This document shows positions 18,730-28,060 of a DNA stretch of 64,000 bases, one piece after another. Source of the DNA: an uncultured Roseovarius sp. (lineage in GTDB: Bacteria; Pseudomonadota; Alphaproteobacteria; Rhodobacterales; Rhodobacteraceae); the NCBI RefSeq assembly GCF_913057115.1, contig NZ_CAJXNN010000002.1:1-64000 (forward strand), given 5' to 3'. Both the position numbers and the translations under genes were made by a program. The notes below the pieces were generated by a model. That model ran no database searches. It was given only the letters and a program-made list of their open reading frames with translations, and was not told where the DNA came from. The stretch's first letter is position 1. Each line of letters begins with the position of its first letter.

Positions 18730-19168
18730 TAGAAATCAGTGACAGCTTCCAAGCCCGTTGGATGATAAAGGAATGGATGACCTTCTAAAATACCTGACGC
18801 CCTTATTCCGCATTGCGCACTTGGCCGACAGACGCTCGACGACGCATTTCTGCTGGGCTTGGAAGAACAAAAAGCAGCATGAAACCTAAACCTGATACAC
18901 CTTAGAAACGCCGCAACTCGTCCAAAAAATGGGACCACTTCACTGCCTGTGGCTGGGTACCAAATCAATCGAGCGGAACAATGCCAATTACAAATCCACT
19001 CAATAACAAAACGTGGGTGGAAATGTGGTTTAGAAAAGCACATCTTCGCCATGTAACTGATAAAAATTGACTATTTGCCTTGACAATACTCCCGCCGGAG
19101 GCACCCGAGGAAGAGGCCAAAGGCCGATGACGAGATATCAAGCGCGCGCGACAGCGCGCTCAATCAGG

Positions 19169-19774
19169 TCACAGGCGGCGCATCCAGAATTGCAGGGGGT
19201 GGTCGGTTTCAACCTCTTGGTCGATGTCTTTCCACGCGAATTGGGCTACGGCGCCCTCAACCGGCGCATAGCCGCGCTTGCACCAGAAGGGGTCGAGCGG
19301 TTGGTAATCCATCGGTCGCAAGGGGTGATCTATGGGCCGTTCCACGCCGCAGAAGGCAGAGTAGCGATGGCCCAACGCGCGGGCGTGATCTTCGCGGGCA
19401 TCGAAAAACGCATGGCCAATGCCTTGGCCGCGGTACTCGGGCAAGAGCACGCTTTCGGCACAGTAAAAGATATCGCTGAGCGGGATATCCTGCCCCGTAA
19501 AGGCCGCCGCGAAATCCTCGGCATGGTCCTGCATCGGTGTGCCGGTGGACGCGCCCACCAGACGATCCCCGTCAAAGGCGCCCACAAGGATCGCATCCTC
19601 GCTGTCGCGGTAGGTTTGCAGATAAGCCTCCTCATAGGCCGCATCGCCGTCGTACAAATAGGGCCAGGCGCGGAACACCTTGATCCGCAGGCGCGCCACA
19701 TCCCCCAGCGCGCGGGCCAGCGCAGCACCAGTCAGCCGCTCCACCCGGATCATTCGGAAACCTGTCGCATCCAA
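19169..19774 (-). CDS. GNAT-family N-acetyltransferase
   Basis: 201 aa; AESVLLPEYRGQGIGHAFFDAREDHARALG acetyl-CoA-binding motif. Confidence 0.85.
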   Translation of the reverse strand: MDATGFRMIRVERLTGAALARALGDVARLRIKVFRAWPYLYDGDAAYEEAYLQTYRDSEDAILVGAFDGDRLVGASTGTPMQDHAEDFAAAFTGQDIPLSDIFYCAESVLLPEYRGQGIGHAFFDAREDHARALGHRYSAFCGVERPIDHPLRPMDYQPLDPFWCKRGYAPVEGAVAQFAWKDIDQEVETDHPLQFWMRRL

Positions 19775-20148
19775 TCGGCAAGGTTGTAATAGGTCACCAC
19801 CCGCGTGATCAGCCCATTCTCAAGCGAGAAAAACGACCCCGCCGGAAGGCGATAGGTCTGGCCCTTCGCATCGGGCAGCCCCTCATCGGTTTCCAGATAG
19901 GTGCCATTCACCACGTATTCCGCCGCCCCGCGCGTACCGCCCTCCGCCTCGAAAATCACCATATCGGTGAGGTTCTCACGATAGCAGCGGTTCATATGCT
20001 CGCAAAACGACCGGAAAGCCTCCTTGCCGGTCCGCACCTCGCCTTCGTTGACGTAATGCGCGATATCCTCGGACAAACAGGCCAGCATCGCGGCCACGTC
20101 GCCACGGTTGAAGGCATCGAAATAGGCTTGGATCGTTGCGGTGCTCAT
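19750..20148 (-). CDS. SnoaL/NTF2-like (ketosteroid isomerase-related) protein
   Basis: MSTATIQAYFDAFNRGDVAAMLACLSEDIAHYVNEGEVRTGKEAFRSFCEHMNRCY...; start trimmed to 20148. Confidence 0.8.
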   Translation of the reverse strand: MSTATIQAYFDAFNRGDVAAMLACLSEDIAHYVNEGEVRTGKEAFRSFCEHMNRCYRENLTDMVIFEAEGGTRGAAEYVVNGTYLETDEGLPDAKGQTYRLPAGSFFSLENGLITRVVTYYNLADWMRQVSE

Positions 20149-20606
20149 GTATCGCTCCTTGGGTCGCCCCAGCGGTCGGTGAGATGGGAAATGATCTGAT
20201 CGCGGGTCTGCCGGTAGGCATCCAGCTTGGCCTCCCGGCTCTCGCCAAGGCCCGTCGGGTCCATGATCGGCCAATAGACCACCTCAAGGTGAAACACCCG
20301 CGTCAGCTCCAGCGCGCGGCGCTGGCTTGCCGGGCTCAGCGCCACGATCAGGTCAAAGGATGACAGGTCATCGCCCCATTGCTCCATCTCGTCAAAGCTG
20401 CGGGTGCGGTGCCGGGCCAGCTCCACGCCGATCTCGTCACAGACCGCGATGGAAAACCCGTCAATCTCCATATCGCTTTTGACACCGGCCGATTGCACAT
20501 AGGTATCGGTGCCGTAAAACTTCTTCATGATGCCCTCGGCCATGGGCGAGCGCACGGCATTGTGGTCGCAGCAAAAGAGCACCGATTGAGGAAGCTCCTG
20601 CACCAT
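20145..20606 (-). CDS. Low molecular weight protein-tyrosine phosphatase / arsenate reductase-like
   Basis: SVLFCCDHNAVRSPMAEGIMKKFYG (C-X5-R-S loop variant) ... FDLIVALSPASQRRALEL. Confidence 0.85.
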   Translation of the reverse strand: MVQELPQSVLFCCDHNAVRSPMAEGIMKKFYGTDTYVQSAGVKSDMEIDGFSIAVCDEIGVELARHRTRSFDEMEQWGDDLSSFDLIVALSPASQRRALELTRVFHLEVVYWPIMDPTGLGESREAKLDAYRQTRDQIISHLTDRWGDPRSDT

Positions 20607-20613
20607 CCCCGCC

Positions 20614-21093
20614 TCAGCCCCCGAAATGCAAAACGCAGATCAGGGTGAACAGGCGCCGCGCGGTGTCATTGTCGACACTGGCCTTGCCCTCAAGCCGCTC
20701 CTCAAGGATGCGCGCGCCCTCGTTGTGGATGCCACGGCGGGCCATGTCGATGGTTTCGATCTGGCTGGGCGGCATGTTTTTCACCGCATCGAAATAGCTT
20801 TCGCAAATCGCCCAATAATCCTTGACCACCTGCCGGAACGGGCTGAGCGACAGATGAAACTCCGCCGCTGGCTCGTCGCTTTCGGTGCGGATGTCAAAGA
20901 CCAGCCGCTTTTCCCGAATCGACAGCGCCACGCGATACGGCCCTTTGGGCACCTCTCGACCCTCGCGTTCGGGCAGCGCGAATGAGTTCTCTTCGATCAG
21001 ATCGAACATCGCCACCTTGCGCTCCTGCTCGATCTCGGGCGTGGGCGGCGGCAGGTTGGCATCATCCAACTCGATATGGCTGATATAGGACAT
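20614..21093 (-). CDS. UPF0262 family protein
   Basis: MSYISHIELDD...KVAMFDLIEENSF...FHLSLSPFRQVVKDYWAICESYFDAVKNMPPSQIETIDMARRGIHNEGARILEERLEGKASVDNDTARRLFTLICVLHF. Confidence 0.85.
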   Translation of the reverse strand: MSYISHIELDDANLPPPTPEIEQERKVAMFDLIEENSFALPEREGREVPKGPYRVALSIREKRLVFDIRTESDEPAAEFHLSLSPFRQVVKDYWAICESYFDAVKNMPPSQIETIDMARRGIHNEGARILEERLEGKASVDNDTARRLFTLICVLHFGG

Positions 21094-21340
21094 GGGTATC
21101 CCTCGCGGCAGGTTTTGGCAGCTTCCCTAGCGCAGGGCTGGCCATTGGGCAATGCAGGGCCGCGACAGGGCAAGGGGATTTTGCGGCGCTGTGGCTTGGC
21201 GGGCGCGGGGGAGAAGAGCGGGTATTGCGCCATCGGCGACATACTCCCTGAAAACGCCATAATCCAATCATCGAATGGCCAGTTTGAAATACAACCTATG
21301 AGAAAACAAACTAAGCGAACACAATATTGGTGCATGCGTA

Positions 21341-23635
21341 ATGATTTTAGACAGGTATTATCAAATCGCGGCTGGCATTCTGGCTTTCATTCTATTTCGG
21401 GAACACATGATGACGGCGGTGGCAGCCCTACTGCCCTTCCTTTTTCTGGCAATCCCGTTGCTCATCGTCCTGCTGCTCCGTCAGTCAATCGCGCAGACAC
21501 TAGGCCGCAAACAGCAACGTAGCCTCCTGCGGCTCCGCTGGACACTCAGCCATCAGCGCGCGCCGATGTTCGAACGGCGCCGCGACACGGCAGCCAAGGC
21601 GGTGATCACGGCCTACAACCTTGCCCCCCAAGCGGGCCTTCCCGAACAGGCCAAACAGATCGCGGCCATGATGCAGGAAACCCAGAGGATCAACCGCGCC
21701 TATCCACCGATTCTGCAACGCCGTTTAACGGCGGATACCTTGGGCAAAGCGCTGGCCGAGGCCGCTGGTTTGACGGGTGCACCGCGCACCGCCCTGATCG
21801 ACGCATTGCGCAAGGCTGTTCGCGAAACCCGGCACCGCGGATGGCCGGGGCGAATAAAGGCCCGCCTGCGCGCCCTCTTGTCACCACTGGCCGGCACGTC
21901 CAAACAGCGGCGGCGAATTGGCGTGGCCTTCTATCAAACTCTTCTTTCCGGTCAGGCCCAGAAGAACGCGCGCCTCTTGGCGCTCTGCGACCTGATCCAG
22001 ACAACGCGCCGGGGCCACGGATTGAGCCAGAACCCGGACAATCCACTTGACCCGATTGAAGGTCTGCCACTCCGGGTGCAAAGACGGATCGTGCTTTTCT
22101 CGGAGCTGGCCTTTGGCACCGCGAACATCGGGCGCATCGCATGGACCGACCCAAGTCAGATCAAGACCCTGCGACAGCTCAAGGATCGGCTGGATGACGC
22201 GCCCGTGCCCGACCCCCGGTTTTGGGACGCCACACCGACAAACGATCAGCCAAAGCCCGCACCGCAGACCACCCAGCCGGCCACACCCGCCTCTGAGGAC
22301 GATCTACGGGACATGGTCACTGACTCGGCTGTGCCGGCACTCCTGCTCAAACGCGCCTGGCCCATTGGGGAGGATGTAGAGGGCCGCTCATGGTTGGGCG
22401 GCTGCCCCCTGCTGCCGACCAGCATGGAATGGCCCAAACGTCCCGAAACCGGGCAACCGTTGCACTTTCTGGCCCAAATCGACTGCGCCGACCTGCCCCG
22501 GATAGCAGGCGGTGAAGCCCTGCCAAACAATGGCCTTCTGTTGTTCTTCGCCTTCATCGACGAGGAAATGCTCTGGGATGACGAAACCGGCAGCGGTCAA
22601 GTGCTTTATGTCCCGCCGCAGATCGTGCCCGAGCAGCCCGCCAAGCCACCACGCGATCTGCCCGACCTGAGCTACACACCCGGACAGCTGAGCGGCAGTT
22701 CCGCCCGTGCAGGCATACGCGGCTATCCGCGCTGGCCTGTCACGATCCATGAAACCCTCAGCTTCCAAGACAATGACCTGCCCCCCGCTGGCCTCCAGAT
22801 CGCGGGCATGGCCCAGATGGACGCGCTAAAGCCGCATTTCCCCGAGCCTGTCGAAACCACACGAAACGCCGTCTTCCAAAGGATCGTGCGCACGGATCCG
22901 GAAACCGGCGAACCGCTCCGCAACGAAAAGGGCGGAAAACTCTATGAGCACGTCGTCGCGCCCGATCTGATCAAGGCCGGATTTCCCTTTTGCGGCGCGG
23001 TTATGTCGCGCTTCGCAACACGGCTGGAAAACAGCCTTGTGCAGAAAATCACATTGGATCGCTGGATCAAGCAACGCTGGCAAGACGACCTGCAAACCGA
23101 AACCGAAGCAGAGGCCGAACACCTGCAAAAATGCATCGACAAGATAACGACTGACCTTGGCGAAATGTCCGATGGCGTGTCGCGGTTGCAGAAAATTTCG
23201 GCTGCGCTGAACGCTTGGGACGACTATGAAAAACCCTCCGACAACGCGTCGCGGCAGTTTGCCGCTTGGCTGACCACGGTGCGAAACGCCGAACTCCCCG
23301 CACTTGAAGGTGCGCTGCGTGGGGCGCTCAAATCGGTTGCGCAACAAGCTGTGACAGACCCACAGATGCGCGCAATTCTGCCACAGGCCCTTTTCGACTT
23401 TTTCGAGTCCGACCTGCGCCCGAATCCAGATCAATCGCAGCACATGATGCTGGGCCACCCGCAATTCAAAACCAATTCAACCGCCGGCCCGGGCATTCGC
23501 CTTTTGAGCCTCGACAGCGACAGTGGCCTCGACTTCGAATTTTGTGATTGCGGCATGGCGGAGTTCTGGATTGATCCCGAAGATCTGGCGCGGCGCGACT
23601 TCAGCAAAGTCCTTGCCCGGACAGCCGGAGGGTGA
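21341..23635 (+). CDS. DUF1963 (YwqG-like) domain protein with N-terminal membrane segment
   Basis: 764 aa; LGGCPLLPTSMEWPKRPETGQPLHFLAQIDCADLP...GLLLFFAFIDEEM and FCDCGMAEFWIDPEDLARRDFSKV; start site uncertain. Confidence 0.7.
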   Translation: MILDRYYQIAAGILAFILFREHMMTAVAALLPFLFLAIPLLIVLLLRQSIAQTLGRKQQRSLLRLRWTLSHQRAPMFERRRDTAAKAVITAYNLAPQAGLPEQAKQIAAMMQETQRINRAYPPILQRRLTADTLGKALAEAAGLTGAPRTALIDALRKAVRETRHRGWPGRIKARLRALLSPLAGTSKQRRRIGVAFYQTLLSGQAQKNARLLALCDLIQTTRRGHGLSQNPDNPLDPIEGLPLRVQRRIVLFSELAFGTANIGRIAWTDPSQIKTLRQLKDRLDDAPVPDPRFWDATPTNDQPKPAPQTTQPATPASEDDLRDMVTDSAVPALLLKRAWPIGEDVEGRSWLGGCPLLPTSMEWPKRPETGQPLHFLAQIDCADLPRIAGGEALPNNGLLLFFAFIDEEMLWDDETGSGQVLYVPPQIVPEQPAKPPRDLPDLSYTPGQLSGSSARAGIRGYPRWPVTIHETLSFQDNDLPPAGLQIAGMAQMDALKPHFPEPVETTRNAVFQRIVRTDPETGEPLRNEKGGKLYEHVVAPDLIKAGFPFCGAVMSRFATRLENSLVQKITLDRWIKQRWQDDLQTETEAEAEHLQKCIDKITTDLGEMSDGVSRLQKISAALNAWDDYEKPSDNASRQFAAWLTTVRNAELPALEGALRGALKSVAQQAVTDPQMRAILPQALFDFFESDLRPNPDQSQHMMLGHPQFKTNSTAGPGIRLLSLDSDSGLDFEFCDCGMAEFWIDPEDLARRDFSKVLARTAGG

Positions 23636-23690
23636 GGGGCAAGACAGCCTCGTGAATATCTCCGCAAGGCCGGGCTGTTCGCGGAATGAA

Positions 23691-23850
23691 ACCGTACGAA
23701 ACTCGCGTACGTTTTGTACGTTTCTCACCGCGCGCCCTGTTAATTTCGGGGGGTGCCGTGAAAAATACCGACGCGATACCGCACAAATGCCGACGCGATA
23801 CAGACAGCGGTTTTCCTTGTTAACCAATGAGTTAGAAGCGATTCGCTCGC
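23691..23850 (+). repeat. Diverged direct repeat, copy A
   Basis: CCGTACGAAACTCGCGTACGTTTTGTACG...TACCGACGCGATACCG...GTTTTCCTTGTTAACCAATGAGTTAGAAGCGATTCG; similar in order and orientation to 36545..36705. Confidence 0.75.
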
Positions 23851-23872
23851 TTCGTCCCGCGTTCAGCCGTTT

Positions 23873-23906
23873 CCCCCCGCCCGCACAAGGGGCGGGGGTT
23901 TTTTTG
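23873..23906. terminator. Intrinsic terminator-like hairpin between convergent genes
   Basis: CCCCCGCCC-gcacaa-GGGGCGGGGG followed by a T run. Confidence 0.6.
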
Positions 23907-23962
23907 TCAGCCCGACTTGCCCTGACAAAGCGCGATGCCCTCCTGAGTCCTGGCTTGGTCGA

Positions 23963-25507
23963 TCAGGGTTCATTATCCCCGATGTCCTCCTTTCGCTTGG
24001 CAATATATGCGTCAAGCTCTTCACGGATGGCGGGGTCCATCGGCGGTTGCTGATACTCTTTCAGGGCTTGCTGCCATATCTCGGTGGCACGTGTCGTGGC
24101 ATCCTTGGCGCCGGCCATTTCCCAGTTTTCGTGGTTGGTCCAGTTCGACACAAGCGGTTGATAAAACGCCGTTTCGTAGCGCTCCATCGTATGGGACGAG
24201 CCAAAGAAGTGGCCGCCTGTCGGAACCTCGCGCATTGCCTCGAAGGCCAGCTCGGCCTCATCGACCTTGATCGGCTCCAGAAAGGCCATCTTGTGCTGCA
24301 GCATCTCGACATCAAGGACCAGCTTCTCGAACGACGCGCAAAGCCCGCCCTCAAGCCAACCCGCGGAATGATAATACATGTTGGCATGGCCCAACATGCA
24401 GCCCCATAGCGCCATTTCCGTTTCATAGGCCGCCTGCGCATCGGCCGCGTTGGACGCATTGGTCGGCGAGGCGCGATAGGGCAGGCCATAGCGCCGGGCA
24501 AGCTGCCCGCTGGCGATATTGGCCTTGGTGTTTTCCGGCGTCCCGAAGGCGGGAGCCCCCGAGCGCATATCGACATTCGAGGTATAGGATCCATAAAGCA
24601 CCGGCGCGCCCTTGCGGGCCAACTGCGTAAGGGCAATACCGAACAGGGCCTCGGCGTTCTGTTGCGTCAGCCCGGCGGCCAACGTCACCGGCGTCATGGC
24701 CCCCATCAGGGTGAAGGGCGTCACCGCCACGGCCTGCCCGTGCGATGACATGGCAATCAGCCCATCGGCCATATCGCCGTCAAACCGGCGCGGAGAGTTG
24801 ACCGAGATGATCGTGGTCACGCCGGGGTCGTCAGCCATTTGATCAAGCGTCATTCCCTTGGAAATCGCCATCATGTTGATGCCGTCCACTGCCCGGCCTT
24901 TGCCGATGGCGGTACAGTGGAAACACAGGTCGGATAGCGTCAGGTTGGCGTTATAGGTATCCAGATGTCGGTTGTTCGCCGGAAGCTCCATCGGCGCGCA
25001 GACCTGATTGCCGATGATATGGATCGCGTTGAAGTGATGCGCCAACCGCGTGAAGTTCTCGAAATCCTGCATGTTGCCGGAACGGCGCCCATTGATGTTG
25101 TCATGCACCGAAGGCGGCCCCGCGACCAAGCCAAACGCCATGTGGTCGCCTCCGAGGGTCAGGCGCTTTTCCGCATTGCGCGACGTCAGTGTAAATTCGC
25201 GCGGTGCCGTTGAAATCAGCGACTCCACCAACTCGGGCGCAAGCCGCACCACCCCGGTTGTATCGTCAACCTCCGCCCCGGCATTGCGAAACAGATCGCG
25301 CGCCTCGGCGCTCATCAGTTCGATGCCCAGCTCTTCCAGCACCCGCAATGAGGCATGATGGATCGCCTCGACCTGATCGTCCGACAACACCCGCATCGGC
25401 GCATAGGGGTTGCGTGGCTGTTGCCATCGCAGTTGCGGCAGAAGATGCGCGCCCGCCTCCCGGTCGCGCGGGGAAGCAGATCGTCGGCGTCGTGCTCGTG
25501 TAGCCAT
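23963..25507 (-). CDS. Trimethylamine methyltransferase (MttB)-superfamily protein, non-pyrrolysine type
   Basis: RVLSDDQVEAIHHASLRVLEELGIELMSAEARDLFRNAGAEVD...LVESLISTAPREFTLTSRN...GPPSVHDNINGRRSGNMQDFENFTRLAHHF...; no internal stop codon. Start trimmed to 25507. Confidence 0.85.
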   Translation of the reverse strand: MATRARRRRSASPRDREAGAHLLPQLRWQQPRNPYAPMRVLSDDQVEAIHHASLRVLEELGIELMSAEARDLFRNAGAEVDDTTGVVRLAPELVESLISTAPREFTLTSRNAEKRLTLGGDHMAFGLVAGPPSVHDNINGRRSGNMQDFENFTRLAHHFNAIHIIGNQVCAPMELPANNRHLDTYNANLTLSDLCFHCTAIGKGRAVDGINMMAISKGMTLDQMADDPGVTTIISVNSPRRFDGDMADGLIAMSSHGQAVAVTPFTLMGAMTPVTLAAGLTQQNAEALFGIALTQLARKGAPVLYGSYTSNVDMRSGAPAFGTPENTKANIASGQLARRYGLPYRASPTNASNAADAQAAYETEMALWGCMLGHANMYYHSAGWLEGGLCASFEKLVLDVEMLQHKMAFLEPIKVDEAELAFEAMREVPTGGHFFGSSHTMERYETAFYQPLVSNWTNHENWEMAGAKDATTRATEIWQQALKEYQQPPMDPAIREELDAYIAKRKEDIGDNEP

Positions 25508-25544
25508 GGTTCTCATCCTCTTTCGATTTGCTAGGGCGGGGCGG

Positions 25545-25795
25545 TCACGCACCCGTCAAATTTGGTTTTTGTTTCTCGACAAAGGCCTTCGGCCCTTCAC
25601 TCGCGTCATCCGAATCCTGTACTTTTGCCCAAGATAGATCGGTCAAGGCTCAAAGCCCGTTGTCCAACCGGGACTGCGCAGCGCAGCACGCAACGCCTCG
25701 GTCCTCTCAGCGTTGATCCCGCTGTGAGCCTCGGGCCGGCTCAGCGTCAGCGTCGCGATGCCCCCCGCAACACCGTCGTCCATCAGTGCGGTCAT
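25545..25795 (-). pseudogene. Remnant of a second enoyl-CoA hydratase gene (internal deletion)
   Basis: N-terminus MTALMDDGVAGGIATLTLSRPEAHSGINAERTEALRAALRSPGW... (ATGA overlap with upstream gene) and, in another frame, C-terminus KVQDSDDASEGPKAFVEKQKPNLTGA*, typical of crotonase family. Confidence 0.75.
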
Positions 25796-27159
25796 GGGTT
25801 TACCCCTTTCACATCGCTCAGGATCAGGTCAGTCAGCCGTGACAGCGGTGCCGCGCCAAGATCATCGACAGAGGCCTCGATCCGCCCGGCCCGCTCGGCG
25901 CCAAGCACCGGCGTTGCATAGGCGTGGAACTTCGCGCGCACCTCCGCGTCGGGGGCCGGATTCTCGGGATCACCACCCGCCTCGGTCGGCTCCGATGTCA
26001 CCTGCCCGCCCGCATGCAAATGCAGTGTCACCTGCGAAATCCGCCGCGCCGGGAAGGCGCTGTTGAAGGCGTCGCTTTCCGAAATCCGCATATCCCGCGA
26101 CAGACGCAGGACCTCCTCATCGTGCAGGGCCGCGCCGCTGATATCCTCGGGGTCCACCTTGCCACGTGCGATGGCCACGGCCACCGGGAACGAAGTGGAA
26201 TATTGCGCGGCCTCGGTGCTCTGTGGCGCGCGCGTCGCCAGACGCAGAGATTCGTGAAAGGTGGTCACCTCGATCCGGTCGACATCCCGCGACGACAGTC
26301 CATGCCGCTTGCGCAGGTCAAGCGCGGCGCGCACCGCAGGTTGCGCCCAGCGGCACACCGGAAAGGGTTTGAAATATTGTTCAAGGATGAACCAGCGCTG
26401 CCCAAGGTCGGCCCAGATATCCGCAACCTCGTCTGCCTCCACCGTGACCGCCGGCGCACCGGTAAAGCCATCCGCCGCCAGATAGGCCGCTGACACCCCC
26501 GCCATCGCGCCCCAGCCCGACCCATCCTTGAGCATCGTGGGATGGTCGATGCAACGCATCATCTGACTGCGTGGCCCGTGATACTCGGCTATCCCGATGG
26601 CCTCGCGGGTTTGCGCCTTCGACAAGCCAAGCGCCCGTGCGCCCAGCGCCGCACAGGCTACCGCCACCCAAGCCCCCGAGGTATGGTAATCACAGGCCGT
26701 GCGATGCAGGGCGATACCCGCGCGTGTGCCAATCTCGTACCCCAGAACAAGCGCCGTCAGAAAGGCCTCGCCGTCGTCCAACCCTTCGGCTTCGAACAAA
26801 GCCAGAGCGGCAGGCAACACGCCGCAACCCGCATGCCCCTTGGTCAACTTATGACCGTCATGGCCATCAAGCGCATCAATGGTCATCCCCCCGGCAAGGG
26901 CAGCGCCCGCCGGACTGACGGCGCGTCCATCGAATAACATCCGCGCCCGGCCCTCGCCCGCGCCAAAATGCTTGTGGGCATGGCCCCGGATGATTCCCGA
27001 AAGGTCCGTGCCAGACCCGCCCGCCGCCACACCAATCAGGTCCAGCAACCAACGACGCGCATATTGCCGTGCCTCGGCCGGAATATCGGTGAACCGCAGG
27101 TCATGCACAAAACCGGTTGCACCATGCGATCCTGCGCGAGGTCTGCCGCTTCGGGTCAT
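25792..27159 (-). CDS. MmgE/PrpD family protein
   Basis: 455 aa; RWLLDLIGVAAGG...GRAVSPAGAALAGGMTIDALDGHDGHKLTKGHAGCGVLPAALALFEAEGLDDGEAFLTALVLGYEIGTRAG. Confidence 0.88.
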   Translation of the reverse strand: MTRSGRPRAGSHGATGFVHDLRFTDIPAEARQYARRWLLDLIGVAAGGSGTDLSGIIRGHAHKHFGAGEGRARMLFDGRAVSPAGAALAGGMTIDALDGHDGHKLTKGHAGCGVLPAALALFEAEGLDDGEAFLTALVLGYEIGTRAGIALHRTACDYHTSGAWVAVACAALGARALGLSKAQTREAIGIAEYHGPRSQMMRCIDHPTMLKDGSGWGAMAGVSAAYLAADGFTGAPAVTVEADEVADIWADLGQRWFILEQYFKPFPVCRWAQPAVRAALDLRKRHGLSSRDVDRIEVTTFHESLRLATRAPQSTEAAQYSTSFPVAVAIARGKVDPEDISGAALHDEEVLRLSRDMRISESDAFNSAFPARRISQVTLHLHAGGQVTSEPTEAGGDPENPAPDAEVRAKFHAYATPVLGAERAGRIEASVDDLGAAPLSRLTDLILSDVKGVNP

Positions 27160-27162
27160 GGC

Positions 27163-27963
27163 CTATCGTCCGGTGAAATCGGCATCACGCTTTTCCAAAA
27201 GCGAATTGACCGCTTCCATGTGATCTTCCGTCTGATGGCACGCCCCCTGATAGGCCGCCGCCAGTTCCAATACCGTATCCAGCCGGGTGTTCAGGCCTTC
27301 CCGCAGCAGCCGCTTGGCCATGCGCAGTTGGCGCGGCGGATTCTTGGCGATGCGTGCGGCCAGCTTGCGGGCCTCGGGCAATAGCTCCTCCGGCTCAACC
27401 ACCTTTGAGACCAGCCCCCATTCCAAGGCCGTCGCCGCATCCACCGGATCGGCGGTAAAGGTCATCTCCGCCGCCCGCGACAGGCCCACCTGACGCGGCA
27501 GCAACCACGCGCCGCCATCCCCGGAAATCAGGCCCACACGCACGAAATTCTCGGCAAATGTTGCCTGTGTCGAGGCGATGCGGATATCGCATAGACAGGT
27601 GGTATCGCAGCCTGCGCCATAGGACGGGCCATTGACCGCCGCAATCAGTGGCACCTCGCATTCCCACATCGCCTTGGCGACCTGCTGAATCCCAGCCCGG
27701 TAACCGTCCTTGGCATCCACCGCATCGCCGCCGAAAATCGACTCCTTGTCGCGCATGTGCTTCAGGTTCCCACCCGACGAAAACGCCTTGCCCGCGCCGG
27801 TCACGATGGCACAGCGAACCGATTGGTCGGCGTTGATCCGGTGCATCGCCGCCACGATGGCCGAACACAGATCACGGTCGGTCAAGGCATTGCGGGTCTC
27901 GGGCATGTTGAAGGTGAGGGTGACGACATGACCGTCTTGGTCATAAAGCAGTTTTTCAGTCAT
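27163..27963 (-). CDS. Enoyl-CoA hydratase/isomerase (crotonase) family
   Basis: MTEKLLYDQDGHVVTLTFNMPETRNALTDRDL...CAIVTGAGKAFSSGGNLKHM...PLIAAVNGPSYGAGCDTTCLCDIRIAS. Confidence 0.92.
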   Translation of the reverse strand: MTEKLLYDQDGHVVTLTFNMPETRNALTDRDLCSAIVAAMHRINADQSVRCAIVTGAGKAFSSGGNLKHMRDKESIFGGDAVDAKDGYRAGIQQVAKAMWECEVPLIAAVNGPSYGAGCDTTCLCDIRIASTQATFAENFVRVGLISGDGGAWLLPRQVGLSRAAEMTFTADPVDAATALEWGLVSKVVEPEELLPEARKLAARIAKNPPRQLRMAKRLLREGLNTRLDTVLELAAAYQGACHQTEDHMEAVNSLLEKRDADFTGR

Positions 27964-28060
27964 TGGCTCTTTCCGTTTCTGCGCGTCCCGGGGCCATGGG
28001 TCGGCCCCCAAGGGCGTCGCTCAATATGTCGATGCAACTCTCCGGGTCGGGCGCTGTCGC

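Noticed and set aside
19067-19789. 240-aa plus-strand ORF
   Set aside because: Antisense to the GNAT gene; no recognisable family.
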